From: Streptomyces chattanoogensis
Lineage (GTDB): Bacteria; Actinomycetota; Actinomycetes; Streptomycetales; Streptomycetaceae
Length of the DNA stretch: 64,000 nt
Assembly: GCF_001294335.1 (NCBI RefSeq)
Contig: NZ_LGKG01000046.1
Coordinates: 62,001-126,000, forward strand
Reading direction: 5' to 3'
Both the position numbers and the translations under genes were made by a program. Shown one piece after another: positions 27,001-33,602 of the stretch (position 1 is the first letter of the stretch; each line of letters opens with the position of its first letter). The notes under the pieces were generated by a model. It saw only the letters and a list, made by a program, of their open reading frames with translations. It did not search any database and was not told where the DNA came from.

Positions 27001-28060
27001 TAGCCGTTCCTGTGGCCATCAGCGTGGATTCGGCCATGCCGTAGCAGGCGAGGAAGGCGCTGCGGCGGAAGCCCGCCGGGGCGAAGGTGTCGGTGAAGGC
27101 GTCCAGGGTTTCGGGGCGCAGCATTTCGGCGCCGTTGAACGCCACGTTCCATGCGCTCAGGTCGAGTTCCGCCACGTCCTCGGGGCGCGCCTTGCGGGCG
27201 CACAGCGCATAGGCGAAGTCCGGTCCCCCGCTGGTGGTGGCGCCGGTGCGGGAGACGAGCCGCAGCCAGGAGAGAGGATCCTGCAGAAAGGCGAGCGGTG
27301 AGGTGAGGTGGACGGGGAAGCCCTGGTGGAGCGGTGTCAGGATGCCGCCGATCAGCCCCATGTCGTGGTAGGGCGGCAGCCAGATGACACCGGTGGAGTC
27401 GGCGGTGTGGCCGAACGACGACTCGATCACTTCCAGGTTGGCCAGCAGATTGCGATGCCGGACGACGACGCCTTTGGGGTGCCCGGTGCTGCCGGACGTG
27501 TACTGGACGAACGCCGTCGCATCGGCGCCGGGGCGGGCGAGGGCGTCCTCGGCCAGGGGCTCGGTGACGGTGTCGGTGGCGACCGCCCGCACGTCGGCCG
27601 CCCCCGCCGCGGCCAGCGCCTCCCGGACGCCCGGTGCCATGGCCTGCGTGGTGCACACGAGTTCCGCCCCGCAGTCGCGGACGATGGCGGCCAGTGCCGC
27701 CCACTGGTCCGCGGTGAGCGGAGGGTAGGCGGGCACCGGCAGCACATCGGCGTACATGCAGCCGAGGAACGCGGCGATGTAGTCGGCGGACGGCGGCGGG
27801 TACAGCAGAACGGCGCGGCGCCCGCCGGGCGGCCGGTGGCCGTCGAGCAGCGCCGCCGCGACGCACCGGGCCCGGGTGTGCAGCTCGCCGTACGTCAGCT
27901 GCTGGTCCTCTTCCCCGCCCCCGGGAGCCGGCAGGTGCAGGTGGTAGCCGACGGTGTCGGGAGCGGACTGCGCCCGTTGTCTGAGCACGTCCACCATGCT
28001 GGTCACCGCGGTGCGGCCGCCACTGGTGTGGTCGGGGACACTCCAGTCGCCTTCGTTCAC
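24092..28060 (-). CDS. FAAL-ACP-KS megasynthase without acyltransferase domain
   Basis: A 1322-residue modular enzyme. Residues 20-580 form a fatty-acyl-AMP ligase (P-loop-like YTSGSTGHPKG at 187-197, 'YLRTGDLG', 'KTSSGKVRRS'). Residues 605-675 are a carrier protein with Ser636 in ELGLDSLG. Residues 695-1110 are a ketosynthase with Cys857 (DTACSSS), His992 (EAHGSATALGD, not the usual EAHGTGT) and His1032 (GHLEAAAG). The C-terminus keeps the KS-AT adaptor and ends in LPSYPFEKRRYW, so no AT, KR or TE is present. FAALs activate free acids as acyl-AMP and load them on a carrier; the KS could add one malonyl unit. The start is GTG at 28060 with AGGAGG, overlapping the radical SAM stop. Confidence 0.93.
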   Translation of the reverse strand: MNEGDWSVPDHTSGGRTAVTSMVDVLRQRAQSAPDTVGYHLHLPAPGGGEEDQQLTYGELHTRARCVAAALLDGHRPPGGRRAVLLYPPPSADYIAAFLGCMYADVLPVPAYPPLTADQWAALAAIVRDCGAELVCTTQAMAPGVREALAAAGAADVRAVATDTVTEPLAEDALARPGADATAFVQYTSGSTGHPKGVVVRHRNLLANLEVIESSFGHTADSTGVIWLPPYHDMGLIGGILTPLHQGFPVHLTSPLAFLQDPLSWLRLVSRTGATTSGGPDFAYALCARKARPEDVAELDLSAWNVAFNGAEMLRPETLDAFTDTFAPAGFRRSAFLACYGMAESTLMATGTARHREPLVVPGRKAVASGEPRGLEVRIVAPDERRVLADGEEGEIWLRGPSVAAGYWDRPEESEAAFGARLADGDGPYLRTGDLGYLQDGHLVVVGRIKDLIIVRGRNIAPAQLEEAAWRAVPELRPGCAAAFALDGVHGEEVALVAEARRTDLDAEQLAGVARRLRAAVTAACGVGVRLAVVVASGAVPKTSSGKVRRSLCRDLLRRAALEELHRTDFEARASGAGPERRDGPPARDGSAPSDGPAGPGKAMAELIARAVAEVLAVPVEEVARDRKWTELGLDSLGTVEAATAIQERLGRDVPVGLLFEQPTVVALADELSRREAAAGAGADVPAPRPEPAEPIAVIGLACRMPGGAADTDAFWELTRHGRDLTTGRPPERRELPGLPAGDDSSMRLGALDDIDCLDAPLLEVSAPEARAMDPQHRLLLETAWAALEESGHDPRSLRGSRTGVYVGISSADYARIAEHGRISRFTGVGASPASAAGRISYHLGLRGPSLAVDTACSSSLAAVHLAVRALRHGECERAVVGGVNLVLADEPTEALTRLGVLSPSGRCRPFDETADGYVRGEGCGVAVLMPLSAARRQGLPVRALIRGSALNHNGSGNGITAPSGSAQREVMTDALRDAGLAPSSIGYVEAHGSATALGDAIELASTGAVYGAGRADGDTWRIGSVKSSLGHLEAAAGIAGLIRTVLALEHAAFPALPLPHGPNPKADWSGARLAAAAEPLPWPRHDDTARAAGVSSFGFSGTNVHVVLQEAPPAERCPAPTGRRVIVPVSARTDGALREAVARLAAALRSDAPELTAVAGTLAEHRTRFAHRAAFHAASLPELLAALDKWLTDPPRTVPVTSAPPLRLAAGGSTTTERTLSPRAAAGTLRGWGIPVTEEDAAGQGAVLRAHFPAAPGTGLPVPVDLVDFEALCTAACLYYTLGGDLDLRAVNGPLPYRVRLPSYPFEKRRYWIDGTQRRTT

Positions 28061-29187
28061 GCGCCCTCCTGGTAGGACGGGTGGAAGGGGGACCAGGAGA
28101 ACTGGCTCCAATAACTCTCGGCGAGCTGCACCCAGGTCCACAGCTGCTCGGCGGACTCCGTGAAGCGGTGCGGACTGACCATCAGCCAGCTGAACACCGC
28201 CTGGCTGTCCCGGCAGGAGGCGCAGTGCCCGCTGGTGCAGCAGAAGTGGACGGTCTCCAGGTCCGCGGCCCAGGTGTTGAACATCGGCAGCACGGGATTG
28301 CCGTTGCGGATCCGGGCGTTGTGGGCGGCGTTGGCGGAGCTGACGCTGGGGCAGACGTCGTAGCCGAACTCTCCCCAGTGGCTGCGACCGGTGATCATGA
28401 CCTCGATGGAGTACGGATGGCTGATCACCGTCTCCGGGTAGGCCGCGCGGACCCGCAGCGCCTCGGTGAGCAGCTCCCGGGTCCGTACGGCGTACAGCGG
28501 ATCGTCGCTGTCGTAGCTGCTGTAGAAGTTGAAGTGGACACGGTTGCCGTTGTCGCGGATGCGGCGGACGGTGTCGTCGATGTAGTCGATACCGTCCTCG
28601 GAGAGGGCGTAGATGAATCCGGCCCGTGGGTCGTCGCGGTAGTTCTCCAGCGCCGTGTCGAACAGGTCGGTGAAGCGCTTGCCGTTGGGGCGGATGGCCC
28701 GCAGCTCGTCGTCCAGCGGTCCGCCGCCGAAGAGCGATACGGCCACCGTGATGTCCTCGAAGCCTGCGCGCGGCAGCGGCTTGAGACCGTTGGTGGAGAT
28801 CGTCACGTACGGCATGGCGTCGCGGTAGACGGCAATACGGTCGGCGAACAGGGTGGGCTCCCCGCCGATGAGCAGGGCGGCGTTGATCCCGCGGGCCGTC
28901 TCGGCGGCGACGAACGCCTTCAGGTCCGCGAGGCTGGTGTTCTCCTTCGCCGACTTCTGGAACTCGTAGGTGAAGAACCAGCAGCCCTTGCAGCGGATGT
29001 TGCAGGCGTTGGTCAGGTGGTATTCGGAGGAGCGGATCCCCGCCCCGAAGCGCCGTACGGCGTCGAAGCGTGCCTGGAGTTCCGGGTCGGCGGCGAGGAG
29101 TTCCCGCAGGCGCCGCCCCCAGCCGGTGAGGCCGGGTGCGGAGCCGTTGCGGGCCGAGGGCAGGGTGATCGTGACGTCCTGCTTCAT
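28057..29187 (-). CDS. Radical SAM protein with C-terminal cysteine cluster
   Basis: A 376-residue radical SAM enzyme. The cluster motif is Cys62, Cys66 and Cys69 ('TNACNIRCKGCWFF', CX3CX2C); 'LLIGGEPTLFADRIAVYRDAM' holds the GGE SAM-binding motif, and strands follow the usual TIM-barrel pattern. The C-terminal third has 'YDVCPSVSSANAAHN' and 'CCTSGHCASCRDSQA', enough cysteines for an auxiliary Fe-S cluster as in SPASM-type enzymes. The start ATG overlaps the preceding stop (ATGA) and the last bases overlap the megasynthase start. It would act anaerobically on an unactivated carbon. The substrate is unknown; a carrier- or peptide-bound one is possible. Confidence 0.92.
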   Translation of the reverse strand: MKQDVTITLPSARNGSAPGLTGWGRRLRELLAADPELQARFDAVRRFGAGIRSSEYHLTNACNIRCKGCWFFTYEFQKSAKENTSLADLKAFVAAETARGINAALLIGGEPTLFADRIAVYRDAMPYVTISTNGLKPLPRAGFEDITVAVSLFGGGPLDDELRAIRPNGKRFTDLFDTALENYRDDPRAGFIYALSEDGIDYIDDTVRRIRDNGNRVHFNFYSSYDSDDPLYAVRTRELLTEALRVRAAYPETVISHPYSIEVMITGRSHWGEFGYDVCPSVSSANAAHNARIRNGNPVLPMFNTWAADLETVHFCCTSGHCASCRDSQAVFSWLMVSPHRFTESAEQLWTWVQLAESYWSQFSWSPFHPSYQEGA

Positions 29188-29948
29188 GCGTGTGTGGGGC
29201 CTTCCGGCTGGGCGGGCGCCTGCGGGGCGGGCTGGTCGGGGACCGTCAGCCCCATCCTGTTGAGTTCGGGCACGATCCGGGCGACGAAGAAGTCACGGGC
29301 CTCGGCGTTGGTCCGCTGCCGCAGACCCCAGCGCAGATACTCCGGGGAGCGGCGGGACGTGTCGCTGCCGAACAGGCTGAGGACGAAGGGCCACATGGCG
29401 TTCAGCGTCTGCTGCACCTCCTCCCGCCCGGCCTCGTCGCGCAGCATCTCGCGGACGATCCGCCGCCCGTGCCCGACATGGACGTGCTCGTCCCGGATGA
29501 CCTTGCCGAAGGAGTTCGCCCAGGGGCGGTAGCTGGACTTCGCCATTTCCTCGATGTGGTCGAGGACCGCGTTCTCGCCGATGTAGGAGAACAGGGCGCG
29601 CTGGGTCCAGGTCTTGATGTTGTGGATGGCGGGGGAGGCGTACAGGCCGCGCTCCAGCAGCTTCTGGTCCAGCATGTGGTCGGTGTTGATGCCCAGGTCG
29701 TTCAGGACCGCGGCACCGATCATGTAGTGGTCGATCTCCTCGGCGGCCCGCTCGCAGCACACCTTGCGCTCATAGGCGTTGGGCGCGATGGGGAAGAACA
29801 CCTGCAAGTAGTCGTCCGCGCCCGACAGTTCGCCTTCGGTGTGGACCATCATCTGGTGGATGGCCAGCTCCTGGTACTCCTCGGGCATCCGCCGGAAGTC
29901 CTCGGGGGTCTCCACCACGGGCACGGTCTCGGCTGTCGTCTCGGTCAT
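29184..29948 (-). CDS. PaaA-like ferritin-fold oxygenase (phenylacetate epoxidase family)
   Basis: A 254-residue helical protein of the phenylacetic-acid-catabolism family. 'YQELAIHQMMVHTEGELSGADDYLQ' and 'CERAAEEIDHYMIGAAVLNDLG' are its usual first two helices (Glu40 and Glu71/His74 as ligand candidates); Glu125 and 'IRDEHVHVGHGRRIV' (Glu154, His157) complete a diiron set. PaaA epoxidises phenylacetyl-CoA and BoxB benzoyl-CoA; here no PaaB/C/D partners follow. I use the ATG at 29948, because GGGAG lies nine bases upstream, rather than the ATG at 29957. It suggests that the substrate is an activated aryl or acyl thioester. Confidence 0.87.
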   Translation of the reverse strand: MTETTAETVPVVETPEDFRRMPEEYQELAIHQMMVHTEGELSGADDYLQVFFPIAPNAYERKVCCERAAEEIDHYMIGAAVLNDLGINTDHMLDQKLLERGLYASPAIHNIKTWTQRALFSYIGENAVLDHIEEMAKSSYRPWANSFGKVIRDEHVHVGHGRRIVREMLRDEAGREEVQQTLNAMWPFVLSLFGSDTSRRSPEYLRWGLRQRTNAEARDFFVARIVPELNRMGLTVPDQPAPQAPAQPEGPTHA

Positions 29949-29972
29949 GTGCGTCATCTCCCTCTGGGCCGG

Positions 29973-31175
29973 TCAGTGGGCGGAGGCTTCGGCAGCCGGT
30001 TCGGCGGTGGCCGGGGCGGCAGGATCGGCGAGGGCCGTCTCGATGCTCTGGTGGAACCAGGCGATGGCCTTTTCGTAACGGCCGAAGGTCAGGGCCGGAT
30101 GCGCTCCGGAATTCAAGCCCTGCTGGATGGAGAGAAACCTTTCTGCATCCTCGCGCTTCACCTTTTTGACGACCTTCAGGCTCTTTTGCCACTTCTCCTT
30201 CTCCGCCTCGGACTCGTAGAGCCGCCGGGCGATCAGGGCGTAGAAGTTCATCGTCGAATGCTCGACGCCGTCCGGGTACACATGCCAGACCGCGGCATGC
30301 TCCGGAAGTACGGCGATCATGGTGTTCGGCCACACGACGTAGAGCAGCGTGGACTGCTCGACCAGATCCCATTTGCTCTCGTCGATGTGCCGCAGTTCGG
30401 TGATCTCACGCCGGGGGAGCACACAGCGGATATGCGGGCCGAAGGCGTCGAACTTCCCCACGTTCGACAGGAACACCGGGTAGATCGTGGACCGGTGGGT
30501 GAATTTGGTGTGGTAGTTCTCCAGGAAAATGTCGAACGGCAGCTTCCAGTTCACCGGATGGCGCACCGTGGACGGCTCCAGGGCCGCGTAGTCGTCCAGA
30601 GCCAGGTCCTGCAGGTCCCTGCCGACTTCGTCCAGCCAGTCCACCAGCTGTTGCTCGGGGGTGTTCCCGTCGGCCTGGACGTACACGAAGCCCGCATGGA
30701 CCTGCGACCAGAGTTCCCGCAGGCCGAACCGGCCCTTGTCGGCCGCCACATCGGGGAATCCGAAGTCGTCGGGGACGTGCCGCAGGCCCCCGTCCTGCCC
30801 GAAGGTCCAGGCGTGGTACGGACAGGCGAAGGCGTTGGCCCGCCCGCACTCCCCCTCCACCAGGATCGTGCCGCGGTGCCGGCAGACGTTCACGAAGGCC
30901 CTGATCCGGTCGTCCTTGCCCCGGACGACGAGTATGGGGACCTTGCCGACCCGGAGGGTCTTGAACGAGCCGGCTTCGGGAAACTCCGCGACATGCCCCA
31001 CCGCGAGTGGCCGGCGGTACCAGATGCGGTCCAGCTCCGCCGTCAGCCGGTCCGGGTCGGTATAGGCGGCGACCGGGTTGTAATGCTCGCTTTCCTGGCC
31101 GTCCATGTCCGTGGTGCGCTGTTCCTCGAATTCGAGCAATTCCTGGATGATGCGAACTTGAGTGGCGTGGTCCAT
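29973..31175 (-). CDS. Rieske non-heme iron oxygenase, alpha subunit
   Basis: A 400-residue ring-hydroxylating-type oxygenase. The [2Fe-2S] ligands are Cys98-x-His100 and Cys118-x2-His121 ('NVCRHRG', 'ACPYHAW'); the mononuclear iron ligands are His222 and His227 in 'ENYHTKFTHRS'. It lacks a small beta subunit and an electron-transfer partner in the window, so reductase and ferredoxin must come from elsewhere. The last 20 residues are Ala/Pro/Glu-rich. The start is an ATG after GAGGGGAG. It is the first gene of the minus-strand operon. Relatives hydroxylate aromatic rings, or demethylate, or make N-oxides. Confidence 0.92.
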   Translation of the reverse strand: MDHATQVRIIQELLEFEEQRTTDMDGQESEHYNPVAAYTDPDRLTAELDRIWYRRPLAVGHVAEFPEAGSFKTLRVGKVPILVVRGKDDRIRAFVNVCRHRGTILVEGECGRANAFACPYHAWTFGQDGGLRHVPDDFGFPDVAADKGRFGLRELWSQVHAGFVYVQADGNTPEQQLVDWLDEVGRDLQDLALDDYAALEPSTVRHPVNWKLPFDIFLENYHTKFTHRSTIYPVFLSNVGKFDAFGPHIRCVLPRREITELRHIDESKWDLVEQSTLLYVVWPNTMIAVLPEHAAVWHVYPDGVEHSTMNFYALIARRLYESEAEKEKWQKSLKVVKKVKREDAERFLSIQQGLNSGAHPALTFGRYEKAIAWFHQSIETALADPAAPATAEPAAEASAH

Positions 31176-31799
31176 TGATGCTCCCCTCATGCGGGTATTG
31201 AGCAGGACTGAGACGATCTCGCTTGCCGGACAGCACGTGAAGATGTCGGACGCATCGCAGCGGGCATGCGCAGGCACGCCGCCGGACGAGGTCAACAGCG
31301 GGCGCACATGGCTGACGGAGAGGAAGGAGAGGGGGTTTGGGAGGAGGGGTTTTCCCGGAGGAGGTCTACGGAGAACGGGTAGACGACTATGAGCCGAGTA
31401 CGAGCCGATTACGAGCCGTGTCGGAGTTTGCGGGCTGGTTACTGGAGAGTCAACCCTTCGAAAGCCGGATTCGGTCAACTCTGTCAGGCCGCCGCGCCGC
31501 GCGCGTCCGACACCGCGGGAACCCCCGCGTGCCTGCGCCGGGGCGGCCGTACCGCACTCCGCCGTCGGCGGCCGGACATGCCGGGCCCCTGGTCGCTTAT
31601 GACGGCCGCATAGTCGCCACCGGGACGGCAACGCCGCAGATGATCTGGGCTGTCGAACGCCGGCCACGCCGCTTCGGGGCGTGCGCCGGACGCCACGGCG
31701 CAAGCTTGTGCGACTGTGGCCGATTCTCGCCCTCGTGGCGCTTCCCCGGCAGTCCCGGCCGCAGCGAACGTCGCGTACCTGGCGGTAACGTGCGGGCCC
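31176..31799. other. Gene-free control region between the operon and the SCO6745 gene
   Basis: No open frame here has family features. The region must hold the promoters of the Rieske-led operon (minus strand) and of the plus-strand gene. The only structure found is the set of 11-bp direct repeats at 31391-31423. Confidence 0.55.
31391..31423. promoter_or_regulatory. Three heptamer direct repeats at 11-bp spacing (SARP-operator-like)
   Basis: GAGCCGA, GAGCCGA and GAGCCGT start at 31391, 31402 and 31413, each separated by four bases. Read on the minus strand they are CGGCTC repeats. Direct heptamers spaced by four bases (11-bp period) upstream of a promoter are the known target pattern of SARP regulators. 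They lie about 215 bases before the Rieske gene. No convincing -10 was found at the expected spacing on either strand. Confidence 0.5.
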
Positions 31800-32651
31800 A
31801 TGGAGCTCAGAGCCCGGACGCTGTGGCTGCGTACCGAACCCCTTCATGCAGTGATCTACTTCGACGAGCAGTGCCGCGGGATGGGCAGAGCCCTGGGCCT
31901 CAAGGGCTTCTGGATGGGCTACTTCGCTGCCCGCACGGCTCCCATGGGACCGGTGGGGCCCTCACTCGCCACCGCAGTTCTCGCCGTCTTCGCACCCGGG
32001 ATGGTGGAACGCGCCCTGCCCGCCGCTTGGTCGACCGTCAGCCCGGAAGAGATCATCGACACACGGGCCAGGCGGGCCGCAGCGGCGCTGCGGTCGATCG
32101 TTCCCGGGATCGACGACCACGCCGCCAAGCTGTCGACACCGCTTGCCGCCATGGTCGAGGACGCGCCGGCGCCCGCCCGGCCGCTGTTCACCGCCAACCG
32201 CGCATGCTGCCGCCGCGACGATCCGGTCGAGCGGCTGTGGCAACTGACCACCTGCCTCCGGGAGTTCAGGGGCGATGCGCACGCCGCCGCACTGGCTGAC
32301 CACGGACTGGACGGCTGCGAGGCCCTGGTGCTCGCCGCCGCCACCGGCCGGGTGCCCCAGGACGGCATCCGGCTCGACCGCGGCTGGAGCGAGGAGGAGT
32401 GGGCAGCCGCCGTGGACCGGTTGCGCTCCCGCGGCCTGCTGGACGCGGAGACCCGAGCCACCGCACACGGCCACGAGGAACGGGCCCGTATCGAGGACAC
32501 CACCGACCGCCTGGCCGCCCGGCTCCTGCAACCCCTCCCCGACCGCGCAGCGGACGCACTGCTCACCGCCCTGGAAGGCCCGGCCCGGCAGGTGGTGGAC
32601 GCCAAGGTGCTGCCGTTCCCCAACCCCATCGGCCTGCCCCGTCCCTTCTGA
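31800..32651 (+). CDS. SCO6745-family protein (HTH-like)
   Basis: A 283-residue protein. The N-terminus 'ELRARTLWLRTEPLHAVIYFDEQCRGMGRALGLKGFWMGYFAARTAPMGPVG' is diagnostic of the actinobacterial SCO6745 family, with a later 'AARLLQPLP' region and a winged-helix-like C-terminal half. Function unknown; some members are found beside regulators. The ATG at 31800 is chosen because the family begins there; the open frame reaches 28 codons further upstream. It is not coupled to its neighbours. Confidence 0.85.
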   Translation: MELRARTLWLRTEPLHAVIYFDEQCRGMGRALGLKGFWMGYFAARTAPMGPVGPSLATAVLAVFAPGMVERALPAAWSTVSPEEIIDTRARRAAAALRSIVPGIDDHAAKLSTPLAAMVEDAPAPARPLFTANRACCRRDDPVERLWQLTTCLREFRGDAHAAALADHGLDGCEALVLAAATGRVPQDGIRLDRGWSEEEWAAAVDRLRSRGLLDAETRATAHGHEERARIEDTTDRLAARLLQPLPDRAADALLTALEGPARQVVDAKVLPFPNPIGLPRPF

Positions 32652-33000
32652 ACACACCGGAGGCCATGCTCCGAGGCAGGCATCGTCGCACCGGCCCACT
32701 TGGTCAGGTCCGGCAGTTCCTGCGCGGCAGGTTGAACAGCAGCCAAAGCGCGAACTCCCGCACCAGGCCGCGTGGTTCGAGCGTGGTCAACCGTCCCGCG
32801 ACGTGGCCCAAGGCGCCGCCGCCGGTGAGGGGCCCACGGCCGGAGCGACCACCTCGTCGCAGGACCGCACAGCAACCCCGAGGATCCGTCGGCGGGGCGA
32901 CGCCCGTCCGTGGGAGCCGTCCGTACAGTGGTGGGGAACGACCGCTGAGTCCGCGTTCGCGCAGCAGGAAACGAAGGCGGAGCACGGAGAGCCGAGGCCC
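32652..33000. other. Intergenic stretch, nothing recognised
   Basis: Open frames here are not supported by family similarity or codon usage. It probably carries the promoter for the MmpS-like gene at 33001. Confidence 0.45.
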
Positions 33001-33474
33001 ATGACATCCCAGCACCCATCGTCCCGCACCTTCCGGGGCAACCTCGTTCTGATCCTGCTAGGCGCCCTGGTGGCGGCCCTGGTGGTCGGCGGAGTGCTCT
33101 GGGCGCGGAGCAACACCACGTGGATCAAGGAGAAGGCGGGCGGGAGCGCCTGGTACCTCACCTATGAGGGCAAGTCCGTACGCGGCGAACCCCGGGCCAC
33201 CGTCGTGCGCTACCGGCACAATCCCGACCGGTACAAACCGGAGAAGCGCGATGAGCGGCTCGGCTCCACCAGGCTTCCCTGGAGTACGAAGGTCGTCGTC
33301 AACACCGGCGCGGAGGCCCGCGTGGAGGTGACCCCCGCAGGAGACGGGATCGCGTCCTGCCGCATCCTGCTCGACGGCGTGAGGCTCGTCGCCCAGGGCA
33401 GGTCTCCGGGCCCCGGGAAGCCAGCGGTGTGCCATGTGATCACCAGCAGGACACCCGAGAAGTGGCCGCGCTGA
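33001..33474 (+). CDS. Membrane-anchored MmpS-like protein
   Basis: A 157-residue protein with one N-terminal membrane helix (about residues 14-35, 'LVLILLGALVAALVVGGVLWA') and an extracytoplasmic domain. That domain has 'GSAWYLTYEGKSVRGEPRATVVRYRHNP' and two cysteines in 'SCRILLDG' and 'VCHVITS' that could form a disulfide, which matches the MmpS pattern of a small membrane protein with a beta-sandwich. In mycobacteria MmpS proteins assist MmpL exporters; none is adjacent here. Start ATG after GGAGAG. Confidence 0.6.
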   Translation: MTSQHPSSRTFRGNLVLILLGALVAALVVGGVLWARSNTTWIKEKAGGSAWYLTYEGKSVRGEPRATVVRYRHNPDRYKPEKRDERLGSTRLPWSTKVVVNTGAEARVEVTPAGDGIASCRILLDGVRLVAQGRSPGPGKPAVCHVITSRTPEKWPR

Positions 33475-33602
33475 GGCCGTAGCCGGCTCCCCTCGGCCGG
33501 CGGAGCGGCACCCTGGGCGGACGACCGACCGTCTGCCGTGACGTCCGCGGGGCGTTCAGGTCCCGGCCGCTCTCGCACACAGCCTGGTCGTTCCGTCTGC
33601 GC

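Noticed and set aside
24080..27301. A 1073-codon plus-strand open frame and shorter ones antisense to the megasynthase
   Set aside because: It mirrors the third-codon-position GC bias of the real gene on the other strand, has no domain features, and the minus-strand protein has all FAAL, ACP and KS active sites.
29184..29948. Complete phenylacetate-CoA or benzoyl-CoA epoxidase system
   Set aside because: Only the PaaA-like subunit is present. No PaaB, PaaC, PaaD or PaaE partner, CoA ligase or ring-opening gene is found, so a catabolic pathway is not supported.
31176..31799. Possible genes on both strands in the control region of the iron-enzyme operon
   Set aside because: The frames have no family features, no ribosome-binding site and poor codon bias; the region is better explained as regulatory.
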